From positions 39,080,655-39,144,654 of the forward strand of contig NC_081183.1 of assembly GCF_029867415.1 (NCBI RefSeq): a stretch of DNA of 64,000 bases. Reading direction: 5' to 3'. Origin of the DNA: Vicia villosa (Eukaryota > Streptophyta > Magnoliopsida > Fabales > Fabaceae). Position 1 is the first letter of the stretch; every line of letters starts with the position of its first letter. Shown piece by piece: positions 44,107-56,420 of this stretch. The translations under genes and the position numbers were made by a program. The notes under the pieces were generated by a model, which was not told where the DNA came from, ran no database searches, and was given only the letters and a program-made list of their open reading frames with translations.

Positions 44107-45257
44107 TGCTTTCGAATAAAACAGGGGTTACCTTAAAGTTTAGGATAACTTAAATGTTTTCCATTGTTTTTTTTGATTGCTTTATTTTAAAGGTTGCTTG
44201 GGAATTAATTGAAGGACGAATCCTATACCCGGATTCAAGTACACTTAAGATAAGAGTGGCATAGTCATGGCGACCTCTTTCACATATGCGGGAGATGAGT
44301 CAATATGAAGTTCACACTTAAGTTAGGACTCCATAGATATATACACACCTTGCTCAAATGAGGGAGGTCTATGTATATACCTTTGGGTGCACCGGAGCTT
44401 AAGGACCTTTAGTTACCCTTTAACCCATCTTGGGATTTAGGACGTAGTGGGGGGGCTACTCTAGACAAATGTTGAGGGCCTAGTCGCTATCCGATACTAC
44501 AACTCAGATAGGTTATTTATTAAAGTATCATTGCATGATGCGAATGCATCATGGCCAAGGGTGCTTTAGAGGGGCTGACAATTCTGAGTAACTGGTAGAA
44601 CCCTGTTGCTGAAATCTCTTTATCCATAGAAGTACCTTTGGGAAGGGTAGTTACCTGGTCAGACTCCATGCAAGCCTTTAAACCAAAGGACACTTGTATG
44701 ACTTGCTTGTGTGTACTGCTAACCCTTTGATTTCCATGCAGATGTTGTCGTGGGACTTGCTTGTCCTAACTATCTTACGCTTTGCTTGATGCACTGCATT
44801 CACATAACATCATGACATCATAACATCATAATATCACATTTTAACTAACCCTTTCAAGGATCTTAGGGACTTAGGACGCACAATTTGAGGTGCCATTATC
44901 AAGGACTGAATTCCTATCAAGGGGCAAGAGGATTTATTTTCCTCCGGCCACATACCTTCCAAATCAGAGACTCAGTACCTATCAAGGGGCAAGATAATTT
45001 ATTTTCCTCTAGCCATGAACCTTCAAATTTAGAGGTATCCCGAATAAGAGGCTATGACCCACTGGATATGGTGAGCTTGATTTCCATATAAGATCATCCA
45101 AGAATCAGATTTCTTCGAATAAAGATGCGACCAAATCATTCTCTAATGTTGCTAACTAAATCCTTTAAAGATCCTTGAAAACATTGCATTTGCATTCATA
45201 ATATTTCATAACAGGTTCCCGCTATAGGTCTCTCATCCTCTCTCGCTGTTTATAAAT
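44107..45257 (+). other. Leader of the Ogre-like element; ORF1 missing
   Basis: Aligned in style with the Ogre leader (AGGGGTTACCTxxAG, CATGCAAGCCTTTAAACC), but no ORF1 coding sequence. Two direct copies of a ~70-bp unit with TATCAAGGGGCAAGA and ATTTATTTTCCTC occur at about 44915-45030. Confidence 0.5.
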
Positions 45258-46040
45258 GCACAAATGAATCTCGAACAATCAGTCAAAAATCTTCAGGCTC
45301 AGAACAAACAGTTCCAAGATATGATCCTTAACTTGGCTAAGGGGCAAGAAGAGTTTAAGGAACTTTTGATCAAGAAGGAGAAGAGTCAACATAGGCATCA
45401 AGGTAGTCAAGATAATCGGAAATCCAAACCTAAGCAATCATTTACTCTGTTTCACATGCCACTGTCTCAAGTTCTGCAACAACTTCTCAAATGAAACTTA
45501 ATAACTCTATTGCCTCCATGATCATTTCCTATCAATCCTGCTCCTGGGTACAAGTATCATTCGAGATGTGCTTGTCATTCAAATAGTCCTGGTCATGATA
45601 CAGAGGATTGTGGACCATTGAAGCATATGAATCAAGACTTAATTGATAACGAGACCATTGATTTCAACTCACCTGAGGAGCTTCATATGAATGATGTTGC
45701 GCACAACCAGAAAGGTCGTAGCAAACGCAACCAATCGGCTAGGGAAGTTCTGATCTCTACATCGGCACTACAACAACGATGAAAGACAGACGTACCTAAG
45801 CGTCAATTCACCAAGATCAATATGTCGTCAGCTCAATTATTACAACATCTGTTAATCCTAACATCTCCACTCCTGGCTATAAGCTCAATGCAAGGTGTGC
45901 ATACCATTTCAACAGCCCTGGACATGATACAAATAATTGCTGGCCAAGATACGATCGATGATAGGGAAATTAAGTTCAACCTTCCTGAGACCCCTGGGGT
46001 GATCACTGTTCCCATGCCTAATCATGACAAGACTAATTAA
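45258..46040 (+). pseudogene. Degenerate gag of the Ogre-like element
   Basis: The N-terminus (MNLEQSVKNLQAQNKQ, LNLAKGQEEFKELLIKKEK, starting near 45264) parallels the Ogre gag start. The capsid region is missing: it jumps to FHMPLSQVLQQLLK and a stop. Two out-of-frame copies of the zinc-knuckle-like block follow (CACHSNSPGHDTEDC near 45570 and HTISTALDMIQIIAG near 45900, the latter a shifted version), the second ending PETPGVITVPMPNHDKTN. No protease or pol follows, so the element is non-autonomous. Confidence 0.65.
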
Positions 46041-47899
46041 TGTCCAGAAGGATGGACTATTGGGTCATTAGCTTTGCTTTCATTTGCATTTTTCATTCTT
46101 GTTTGTGTAAACATTCGGCTCATGATAGACATTATTTGTTTTAATAATCATCATTAGTGTATTGCAAATGTTTGTCTTGAATTAATCATTTCGCTATCAC
46201 TCATTTAAAATTTGTTTTTACTTTGTTTTTGTTTTGTGATATTCAACTCCTGCTAAGCTGTAAGCCTTGTGATGGAGGATGATGAAAACGATACCGCAAC
46301 CTCATACAATATGCTTTTGAACAGACCGTGCTGACGATGTACATGCATTGTTTCAATTCTTAAACAACGGAGATATAAGGATGTCAATCCATAGTCATCC
46401 CCTTTGAACCTAAGGAGTAGAAGTTTTCTCTCATATGCAATTTAAAACCCTTAATCATAACCTGGGGCAAGGTAGTTGCTCAGTTAACTCAATTATACTA
46501 GCTTTTGTCCACATGAATAATGATGGGTTCCCGCAACCATTAAGTCAGGCAGTCAATATCCACCAAAAAGAAAAAAGTTGTTAAGTCAAAACCTATGAAG
46601 GAGACTTATCAAGAATCAAAACATCCCGCTGACTGTAATCCCAAAATAAACAGTTCAGGCAAAAGTTAGGGATAGCAAAGTCAAACAAAAGGTTGTTGCA
46701 AATCCTCGACAAAAGAAAACAAAAAGGATGACTGCCTGTCCAAATAAACTTCAAGTACTTTTACCATTATCAAATGTCAAAGTTACGACTTCAAGCTCTG
46801 CTAGAACTAAAATGCAAAGTTAACTGAGCATAGGATCGAAGAACATCACGAAGATTGGGATGGGTACAAATAAACTTTGAGCCACTATACTTTGTTTCTT
46901 AAACCGTGAACCAAGCCACGTTACAACCCTTGAAAGTCCTAACTGAAGCATGGTTAGTTCGAAAGCATACTGCCATCAAAAAGGTATCCTGATTCCTTAA
47001 GGTTTAACATAAATGCTGAGTTGATATTTCATTTTTACAAACATCACGTTTTTATAAAACTCACGCTTTTACATCTCCTGTTTTAATGTTTTTCAAAAAA
47101 ACGAGACATACATATGCATTGCATCTCATGAATTCACTATTAAACATATTTTGCTACATAATTTCAAATGTTAGCATCAGGAAGAATTTGCACAGGGTAC
47201 AAATAATGACCAAAAGTTATCTCGACAGACGAAATCATTTCAGAAGCAACGTCTCCTATGTTTACAAGGGGCATGATACAGTTTATCCAGTCGATCTGGT
47301 GCAATCAGGTCAAGATTATGAGAATCTCTTAAGAATGCCGAACAATCAGGGGCATGCATCCAAGTGGATCTGAATCTACTTCCCAATCGACATGGGGAAT
47401 TGTCCCAAATATGTGATTACTGGGGGCATGTCACCCATAATACACATCTCATAAAGTCCTCGCGAGGCGAATCTCTTCAAATTCCCACTAGCTGGAGCAA
47501 AGCTATGCAAGGCCAATTTGACACTTCGATCAAAACTCATCGGTATGTTTCAATTAATACAAGTCCAGGAATGACCGTTACTATAACAACTAGGGGCAAT
47601 GTTTAAGGTATCCATGTCTTCCCGCAGAGTCAATGTCATAGGATCATATCCCCACAAAGTAATCTTCAAAGTAGCTACCTTCAATCCTTCCTTCAACAGG
47701 GTCTATTCATCTCTCTTATCCCCAGTCAGGTTGCATCAAAGATCAATAATTCAAATGGCTCCCATCCCCAAGAAGAAATCATAAATCCCCAGCTATGTAT
47801 CTTTAATACAGGATCAAGCATCAGAGTCACAACAATACAGAGACTTATTTTCTCAAAACATTCCAAATAGCATAAGTCATAGTCATACATCATATACAT

Positions 47900-47950
<51 letters not shown>

Positions 47951-48117
47951 ATACACTACATATAGAGATTCATAACAAATGTATACAAAACATACAAAGT
48001 TTCTTCATTTATTTGGAGGACCTCGTCTCATTCATTACATGCATCACGACTCTGCATAAAACTAATGTTGCTTTTTCAGTCTAATCCTACAAAGGAACAT
48101 TATCTTCTAGATATAGT
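46041..48117 (+). other. Internal non-coding region of the Ogre-like element
   Basis: No RT, RNase H or integrase motif was found in any frame. The hairpin relic CTGACTG/CAGTTCAG at 46629-46658 is followed by GGCAAAAGTTAGGG, as after the Ogre hairpins, so the pol region was lost before this point. An (AT)n run lies at 47901-47948. Confidence 0.55.
47901..47948. repeat. (AT)n microsatellite
   Basis: About 24 AT dinucleotides, near perfect. Confidence 0.95.
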
Positions 48118-48545
48118 GCAGAGATAATCAAGTCAATGATTTAATTCTGACACTCGTTCAAGACAGAGATTTATTTCTGACACTTAGTTTTGGATATCTT
48201 CCAAAGATAGTTCAGAGATAATCAAGACCATGATTTAGTTCTGATACTTAGTTCCAGGTATTCTCTAGAAATAGTTCAGAGATAATCAAGACAATGATTT
48301 AATTATGATACTTAGTTCCGGGTATTCTCTGGAGATAGTTCAGAGATAATCAAGACAGAGATTTAGTTCTCATACTTAGTTTCGGATATTCTCCAGAGAT
48401 AGTTCAAAGATAATCAAGACAAAGATTTAGTTCTGATACTTAGTTTCGGGTATTCTCTAGAGATAGTTCAGAGATAATCAAGACAAAGATTTAATTCGGA
48501 TACTTAGTTCCGAATATTCTCCGTAGATAGTTAAGAGATAATCAT
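48118..48545 (+). repeat. 64-65 bp tandem repeat, about six to seven units
   Basis: GAGATAATCAAGAC recurs at about 48121, 48214, 48279, 48343, 48408, 48471 and 48535, with GATTTAGTTCTGATACTTAGTTxCGGxTATTCTC between. One early interval is longer (93 bp). Confidence 0.85.
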
Positions 48546-48552
48546 GTTCTTA

Positions 48553-48936
48553 CGATCTAATTCAGTTACTACGAACGGTGCTGACACGATCAACATTCAA
48601 AGATCTAATTCTATCATCACGAACGGTGTAGACACGATCATCCTTCTAAGGTCTAATTCAGCTACTACGAACGGTGCTGACACGATCAACATTCAAAGAT
48701 CTAATTCTATCATCACGAACGGTGTAGACAAGATCATCCTTCCAAGGTCTAATTCAGTTACTACGAACGGTGCTGACACGATCAACATTCAAAGATCTGA
48801 TTCTATGATCACGAACGGTGTAGACACGATCATCCTTCCAAGATCTAATTTAGTTAGTACGAACGGTGCTGACACGATCAACATTCAAAGATCTAATTCT
48901 ATCATCACGAACGGTGTAGACACAATCATCCTAGGA
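48553..48936 (+). repeat. 48-bp tandem repeat in an alternating A/B (96-bp) arrangement, eight units
   Basis: Units start every 48 bp exactly (48553, 48601, 48649, 48697, 48745, 48793, 48841, 48889). Odd units carry CAGTTACTACGAACGGTGCT and even ones CTATCATCACGAACGGTGTA. Because 48 is a multiple of three, a 139-codon frame runs through it, which I read as a by-product. Confidence 0.9.
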
Positions 48937-48949
48937 TACAACTTGACGT

Positions 48950-49330
48950 ACGTTATATTCTGATAACTATCAACATAGGGGACCTGGTCTAACGTACGAC
49001 CTATCCTACATCCTAACGTACGACTTTCCAGACATCTATCGATACAATTGGACCTAGTCTAACATATGAACCATCTTAAAGTACAGCCTAACGTACGACT
49101 TACTTATCCCGATATTTATCAATGCAAATTGGATCCGGTCTAACGTACGGCTTTCCAAACATCTATCGATGCAGTTGGACTTAGTCTAACAAATGAGTCT
49201 TCCTAAAAGTATAGTCTAACGTACGACTTACCTTGACACTTATCAATACAGTGGATTTAGTCTAACGTAAGACTCATCCTAAGTATATCCTTCAGATACA
49301 GTCTAACATACGACGTATTCTGACTCTCAA
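48950..49330 (+). repeat. TAACGTACGAC-bearing tandem repeat
   Basis: CTAACGTACGAC or variants recur about nine times with ATCTATCGATxCAxTTGGACxTAGT between, in an irregular unit of roughly 60-130 bp. Confidence 0.7.
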
Positions 49331-49751
49331 GTCTATCAAGCTGGATGGTATCTTTAAGCCCATCTTAATCAAGTCTCTCAATATCTTGGTGGCATCTCTA
49401 AGCCCATCCCCAATAATGCAAATTTCTGGGTACTCTAGTGTTCAATCCTCTTCCACCTTCAGATACCGATTCGCATACAAACCATTCTACATCCTTAGGT
49501 TTAAGAAGATTGAACAGGGGCAGCTGTCATACCCCAAAATTTGCCTACCATATTCAAATATTCAAATTATTTCAAAATTGGATTTTTTATAAAATTTTGA
49601 GGTCATTCACATTGACGTCTTGAATTTTATAAATATTCGATTTTAAGTCTATTTTAAAATATAATAATTTACTCTTAAATTATTTATATTTTAATAAATA
49701 GAAAAATGTGTTCCCATGCTTCATACACTTTCAATTGGCTTTTATTTCAAA

Positions 49752-49815
49752 CAATTTTTAAGGAGGTAAGGCTAGCAAGTACAATGTCTCGGGTTCGAAT
49801 CCCACTTCTAACACT
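49752..49815 (+). other. tRNA-like B-box remnant inside the LTR
   Basis: GGCTAGCAAGTACAATG...CGGGTTCGAATCCCAC ends in an oligo-T run. GGTTCGAATCC is a perfect Pol III B box. No complete cloverleaf forms, so this looks like a tRNA- or SINE-derived piece rather than a tRNA gene. Confidence 0.45.
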
Positions 49816-50444
49816 TTTTTTTTATTTTTTTCTAACTATAGTTTTGATTTTATTTTCATTTATATTAAAAAATCACAAAAAAATCATTATTTATCATTTT
49901 ATTTTAATTTTCGTATTAATTAAATAGGCATTTTTTAAAAATAAGCAATTTTAGCTTTTTATGCATTTTTAGTCAAAAAAATCACCAAAAATCATAAAAT
50001 ATTCAAAAAAATCCAAAAAAGAAGTTTTTGATCTTATTTGTCCTATTTTTAGCACTTTTTATAACAGAGAGAACAAGTCAATCTTAATAAACTAGTTTGA
50101 TTTAATTTTTTATTAGAATTAAAACAAATTGATTTTTGGGCTTTGATTTGGTCCATAGTTTTACTATAATCATTTTTCTTCTAACCTAATTCATGATGAT
50201 AAATAGGACTAACAATTCTAACCCTTACTCCAACTCTCTCTCTTCTCAAAAACACAAAATATTTTCTCCTACTTCTCCTTCTTCAGGGTTGCAATTCCGG
50301 TTGCAGCACAGTAATAAATTTTCTAGCCTATCAGTCGAATTCTGAAACTACTGTTTCGATTTGCTCCGAATTTTTTCTAGAAGTTTAGAAAAAAACGTAG
50401 ATGGTTTTCTATGGATTGACCAAGTGGATGGTACCCAATTGCTT

Positions 50445-50590
50445 TTTTGGCCAAAAACCTTTTGGTATTTGGCCAAAATCAAGGTTATTCATATTTGGCC
50501 AAAAGCCTTTTGGTATTTGGCCAAATCAAGCTTATTCATATTTGGCCAAAAACCTTTTGGTATTTGGTCAAATCAAGGTTATTCGTATCT
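50445..50590 (+). repeat. 47-bp tandem repeat with TTGGCCAA palindromes
   Basis: Three units start near 50445, 50493 and 50540, each TTTGGCCAAAAxCCTTTTGG, then TATTTGGCCAAATCAAG. Confidence 0.8.
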
Positions 50591-52338
50591 TTGTCCATAA
50601 TTTAATTTTCTAAACCTCAATTCTTTTCTTGTGTTATTATTATTACTATTACTAATATTCTTATTTTTATTATTATTTTATCTTTGCAGGTACCTCCTTT
50701 GGCCAAAGGGATCAAGTGTCAATTCTTCCTTACACTTATTTGTTTGCTTCATTGCCCTTGGAAACCTTGGTAAAATCTCTTTTGTAACCATTAACCATAA
50801 AATATATAATAGGTAGATGTTGTCCATTTTCATGAATTAGGGTTAGGATTTTATCACATTCTTTATTTTTAGGCTAATAATTATTTTTAGGCTAATAACT
50901 ATTTTTAGGCTAATTAATTTATTTTTAGGCTAATTAATTTATTTTTAGGCTAATAATTATTTTAGCCTAATTTATTTATTTTTAGGCTAATAATTATTTT
51001 TAGGCTAATTAATTTAATTTTAGGTTAATTAATTATTTTTAGGTTTTCAAACACTGATTTTATTTTTGGCTAACTATTTTTCATCATGACTATTAATCAC
51101 TGTTTTTACTAACCCTTTTTATTGTAAATAATTTAAAATCAGGGTTCGTCCTGTTGTTTTCAAAAACCTTTTAATTTCCCTTTATTTTTTGCCTTTTTAT
51201 TTTCATTCGCCTTTTTGCCTTGCCTTATTTATTCAATTAACTATGGTTAACATGTTCCCCATTTGGGGTTTGCCTTTTATTATGTTTATTTTATTCATTT
51301 GCCTAATTTCTGTATCTGCCCCAAAGCCTTGTAATAACTTAGGGTTTCTATTATTTTGCCACTGCAGGTGTTTATTGTAATAGATTTAAGATTTTATTTT
51401 CCTATCTTTATTTTTCTGCCCACAAGTGTTTATTGGAATAGCGTAGGAACGTTTAATTCTGCCTTTATTTTTTCTGCGTGGTTAGTATTCCTAGGGAGTG
51501 AAAGCCTTGTTAAATGAATTAGATCACTCTAATTACAAGATAAAATAACTGAATTAAATCACCTGATTGTGACACACACACCTTTAGGGTAACCTCTTTT
51601 GTTGCCTTGTTGCTTGCTGCCTTTTAATTACGATTTCAAAATAGTCAAGTCCCTCGATTCCGAGGATACCTAAAGCAAATGCTGCCATAATTCATTGAAA
51701 TCATCATAAGATTTTGTCCCTCGATGCTGCCTCGGAAATAAAGATGATTGTCCCATTGCTAAGGTATCCCCATTGTTGCCTAAATGACTATTATATCCTT
51801 CCCTAAAGACTACCTTCCCTCTTCATGGTAGGGACAGTTTTATGGCGAACGATAATTCTGATGACCCTTTTTTTAAATCCAATGAACGGACTACCTGCCC
51901 TCTTTATGGTATGGATAGCCCTTTCCCATTAAAGTCTAAAAGAACAAAAATTTTAAATTTAAGGGTAATTGCTTTTTTAATTGCTTGTTCTTTTTCAATT
52001 TCAAATCAAAATCTTTTCCCACTCCTTTTCAAAATAAAATTCAAAAAGACTACGCTTATTTACGAGCTAAAGTTCTTCTTCAAAACTTTTTCTTATTCAC
52101 ACAGTACAAACATTTTTGAAAACAAAAGTGAGCTAAGCAATTAAGAGCCCATGGATAACCATGGATACAAAGGGTGCTTACACCTTCCCTTTGTATAACT
52201 TACCCCCCGAACTCAAAATCTTTTTAAAAGGTCTTTTCCTGTTCTTTTAGCCTTTTATATATTGGATAAAATAATAGTCGGTGGCGACTCTTGCTATCCG
52301 CAACATTTTAAAAAAGTCATTTCTCCCACCGTGTTACA

Positions 52339-52797
52339 TACACCATTCAAAACACACCTCTCTTCAAATTACGGATTTTCAAAACTACGATAAGGTAATT
52401 CAAAATACCTTGCAAACTGCGAATTTCAAAACTACGATAAGGTAATTCAAAATACCTTCAAACAACCTCATATTAATTCTAAGGTGTACAACCCTCCCCG
52501 AACTACGTAGACTATGATCCTCCATAAGGAGGTACGTAGGCACTTGGATAACCAAGGCGAGTCCCCTTCCCCAAAATCTCACTTTTCACCTTATTCATTT
52601 CTTTAGCTATAAACCTTAAACCTTAACACTTGTAGCCACAAACCTCCGCCTTAAACTCAAAACCTTAGGAAAGGGTTAAGGGTGCCTAATACCTCCCCTT
52701 GACCCGAATATAATAACTTACCCAGAATTCTCTAATACTTCGTAGGGTTTCCTATTCGCCCTGGTAGAATAGGTGGCGACTCTAAAAAGCAAATTTT
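52339..52797 (+). repeat. Fragment of another Tat/Ogre-type LTR end
   Basis: Contains CGAACTACGTAG...ATAAGGAGGTACGTAGGCA and ends GAATAGGTGGCGACTCT, phrases typical of Tat-type R/U5. It has a direct repeat of about 48 bp (AACTACGATAAGGTAATTCAAAATACC, twice near 52383-52460). No ORF. Confidence 0.55.
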
Positions 52798-53623
52798 TAG
52801 GGCAGGTTGCTACACCATAGACCTAAGAATGCGATGTGTTCAACATTTGAGACAGTTTTTTCCTGGGTATGGTATAGACTGATATAAGAACTGAAAGAAT
52901 CATTCTTAACAGTGAATCTGATTAACTCTTCACTATCTTTATAAGGGTCAAAGGTTTCTCCTGTTGGAGGGAGTCCAGAGATAGCAGTTATGTCGAAAAG
53001 TGTGGGAGTTATCATTCCACATGAAAGCTGTAAAGTGTTATATGTACTGTCCCAAAAGTACAAGCTAGACAACAATAAAGGTTGACAGTAACTAAACCCT
53101 AGCCTTGACATTTGAATAAGGTCAAAAATACCTAGTTCTTTCCACTACGAAGCTTTCTGGGTTTCAACTTTTTCTAACCAAGATAAGTATGATTTATCTA
53201 AAGGTGGGCAAGAACAAAATGGTCTAAAATTGTTTGTTACATAGCCCAATCAGAAAGCTTCTCTCATCCATTTGTTGGAATCAGCAGTTTGCTGAGTTGA
53301 ATCCTTTTTCTTAGAAGAATTGGTTTTGTTCACTATAGGTTTTGTATCAAAGTGACAAGGGAAAAACTTTACGCATTTTTCCAAGTGACCTTCTGGGGCT
53401 AACGGTCCTAAAAACCCTAATGTGCTTTTAGAAAGAAGAGATGGAATCATTACCTGAGAAGCCATGATAATTCTTTGTTCTTTCGTAAGTTTTGGGGTGA
53501 AATGTTCTCCCGATTTCCAGTAGTCACGATCCTGCTTGTTAGAGTAGGGTGAAGATCGGAGCTTTTGGAGGAACCTATATTTGCGGTTTGCTTTGATTTC
53601 TTGGCTTGTTTATCAGAAGGCAT
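52798..53623 (-). pseudogene. Antisense PMD (aminotransferase-like mobile domain) pseudogene
   Basis: The minus-strand ATG at 53623 starts MPSDKQAKKSKQ. After a frame change comes KLTKEQRIIMASQVMIPSLL and STLGFLGPLAPEGHLEKCVK, then stops, and a conserved PMD block FWDSTYNTLQLSCGMITPTL followed by FDITAISGLPPTGETFDP. Several stops and shifts separate the blocks, and the C-terminus is cut at the LTR fragment. It lies antisense to the Tat LTR at 57362, matching antisense extra ORFs described for Tat retrotransposons. Its promoter is now 3.4 kb away because a CACTA element sits 13 bp upstream of the ATG. Confidence 0.6.
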
Positions 53624-54209
53624 TGTGATTTCTTAGCACTACGCCAAACAAGTGAGAAAACAGCGCTTTTTTAGCTTTAGGCAGCGCTTTAAAGCGTCGT
53701 CTATTCCACCGCTGCTGTAGGTAAAGACATCGTTTTTTTTTTTCACCTTGAAAGCGCTGCTAAAGGCCCCCTTTAGCCAACACTTTTACTTAGAAAGCGC
53801 TGCTAAAGGCTCCATTTTGCCAGCGCTTTTTTTTAAAAGCGCTGCTAAAGGCCCCCTTTAGCCATCGCTTTTTTTTAAAGCGCTGTTTATTCCCCCTATA
53901 TAAAAATTGTTTTCACTTAAAACAAAGCGCTGCCTATTATAAGTCAGCATATATGCACCAGATTTTCACCATTTTTGCACCACGTTTTTACCAGAATTTC
54001 CACCAAAATTTCATAAACTTGAAACTAATTTGTAGCTTCAATATAAAATTTGAAACAACAACATCAATATACATCTTCAATCCATATCTTCAATCCATAC
54101 ACTAAGAGAATACTCAGAACAATAACTCATACAAAATCTCAGAACCTAGATTATGTCAACATGGATTCTATACAAGAGGATTCAATTTTAAAAAAAAAAA
54201 ACCCAAGTT

Positions 54210-55388
54210 ATGAATAATCAATGCCTCATGCAACTCATGCTTGTGTTTCTGCCTTAGGTCTCTAATCTCTTCCTCAAGTTGTCTCGCACGGCCTTCTTGA
54301 GTGTCAGCTTCCTCCTTTGCCGCAAGATATTCCTGCCTACTTTCAGCTGCTCTTTTTCTCTCCTTTTCTAGGGTCCTACTTAATTGAGTTTGTTCTGCCC
54401 TAAGACACGAAATCTGAAATTCATTATTGAAGTTAGTCACATGTACACAAAACTGCATTTAAGACATGATTTCACTCAAGAATTGTCGAACCTGAGAATT
54501 TTAGTCAAACTAAATCACAGAGAAAATATTTTGCAACAGAATAATAACTTTAAAAAAAATAGCAAGCAAATAATAACTTTCAATAATGCTCTAGGTATTC
54601 AGTTATCTGAAGCTTAGTAGTCAAACCTTTTTTCTCCTCCTCAAGATCTCTAATCTAGCTTTCATGAAGAAAGGTAAATATAAGATTTATTATTTACGTA
54701 AAAAAAGGATTTAAGATTGTAGGAAGATTAAATAAGTACTCTGCATACCTGAGCCCTAAGTTTCCTTATTATAGATTCTTGAGTGGCCTTCTTTTTGGAA
54801 AGCTCTTCACCTAAGGTAAGAGAAAAATTTATATGAAAAAGGGCCTCTATAATTGCTGGTAACTAACATGCTTGCATGCTTCAATGGAATAAGTTTTTGA
54901 TTTAACAGAAAATCCATTCAGATGAAATCATTCATTTCAAAAGCAGAGCGGAGACAGTGACTATTAGAATGTGCACAGTTTGTTTCAAGAGATATTATCC
55001 ACTACAAATAGTGTATAGCTACTGTGAACTAAGTGTAATCAGTCTAATAGTCCCCCACAAGCTAAGTCGGGATAGAGGTGGAAGCATCACACATAATTAG
55101 CCTAGAGTGCAAGGCAGTGTTACAGTTTTTGTCCTTTTAGATTTTGCTGACATATATCTAAAATAAATATCCATATCTTTAATCCTAACAAGACACGTCA
55201 AACAAGAAATAAACTGTTGTATTCACTAAAGTCGGGATAATACAGATATAGGTTTGATTTCAGAATTTGTTACCTTTTGCCATAACTTGATTAATTATTT
55301 CATCCTTTTCCTTCAATAGAGCAGCTGCGTCACTTTTTCTATTCTGCTCTCGGCGAAGAGTATCTCTTTCCTTAGTGAGAGCATAAAC
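54210..55388 (-). pseudogene. GC5-like: Captured exons of a golgin candidate 5 (TMF-like) gene
   Basis: Four minus-strand exons in gene order: A 55274-55388 (VYALTKERDTLRREQNRKSD), B 54749-54810 (EELSKKKATQESIIRKLRAQ), C about 54607-54654 (IRDLEEEKKGLTTKLQ) and D about 54210-54413 (ISCLRAEQTQLSRTLEKERK). A and B have AG...GT borders and keep frame together (177 nt). C has an acceptor but no GT donor after LQ. Exons that normally lie between C and D are missing, and D runs into unrelated sequence. The host protein is a long coiled-coil Golgi matrix golgin; this copy retains only coiled-coil parts. Assignment is from memory of the Arabidopsis protein. Confidence 0.75.
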
Positions 55389-56136
55389 CTGCAATTAAAC
55401 GCAAAAAGAATGGAATTTCATAATAGTTTTACTTATTCTAACACCTTTTCAACAGAACTGAACCATTAAGGATATTGATGATGTTTTACAAAAGGTAGCA
55501 ATCAGTGGATAAAATTGTACATGCTTAAGATAGAGAGAGAACACTTAAATGTTGTACACTAAGATAAAACTAAGCACCACATTCATCAGAAAATATAAGT
55601 GCAAAAGGATAAAAAAATTGTGAGATACACAATAGGTAGCAGTGTTGGAGAAGAGAATAGACAATAACCTTCTCAATCAACCAAATTAATCTCTCCTTTT
55701 CATCTCAATCTTCTAGCAATCTATATCAGCAACAAGAACAAACAAGAGAGAGGGAGAGACCCTGCAAAGGATTTGAAAGATGGATATAATATACATCCCA
55801 AACAAGTAACATAAGTATAGGCCATCAAGAAGGGGGTTTGATGTATTACAGTGGAGAACAGAGCACGACAATATGCAATTTCTTATCAAGTTCCCAATAA
55901 TCTTCAACTGTAATCCTTCAATCATAATCTGCAACATCCATGCAACGATCTTCAATCATCAGTAATCCGCATAACACCATTGCTCCATTCATCAATCTTC
56001 AAACCCGCAACAATCTTCATCATCATGTAGCAACAACAACAATAACAAACCACTAAGAAATCAAAAAGAAGAAAGGGAATGAATCGTAAATCTAAGAAGA
56101 AGAATGAATGAATCAAAACGAGATAGCGAAGATTAC

Positions 56137-56420
56137 CGTTTCTTGAAGACTTCAACTGGATTTCTCTTCATTTTCGTTGAATTAGTAGAAGCACTGCCGA
56201 GCAGGTATCGGAACATTGAGTGGGAGGAACGAGTTAACGAAAAAGTTAGAGCAAATTTGAGAGGAGATTTTAGTCGAATTCCAAAACGGAAGTGAAAAGA
56301 GAAACGAGAAGCTCTGCTTGGACCGTCCGTGGATCGGAGCGCGACGTGTTGAAGCTCTGCTTGGAGTGATCCCTCCGCCGCCATCGCTCGATCGTGAGAG
56401 AGAGGAAGATGATAGGTCAT
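56137..56420 (-). other. Possible first exon within the CACTA element
   Basis: A minus-strand 95-codon frame (Met at 56420; internal MAAEGSLQAELQHVALRSTD) ends at a GT donor (AAACG|GTAATC). It could be another captured first exon or a chimeric leader for the golgin exons. The phase does not continue exon A's frame, and I recognise no family. Confidence 0.3.

Larger units (their letters stand above)
49525..52338 (+). repeat. 3' LTR of the Ogre-like element
   Basis: A 2814-bp LTR, TGTCATACCCC to CGTGTTACA, preceded by a polypurine tract (GAAGATTGAACAGGGGCAGC). Holds a tRNA-like B box (49794), three 47-bp TTTGGCCAAAA units (50445-50590), GGCTAATTAATTT units (50862-51040) and the PBS mimic TGGCGACTCT at 52282. 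Confidence 0.88.

Noticed and set aside
48544..48963. 139-codon repetitive ORF
   Set aside because: It exists because the 48-bp tandem unit is a multiple of three; no start context, family or neighbouring gene supports it.
49752..49815. Functional tRNA gene
   Set aside because: Only a T-arm/B-box is present; no acceptor, D or anticodon arm pairs up.
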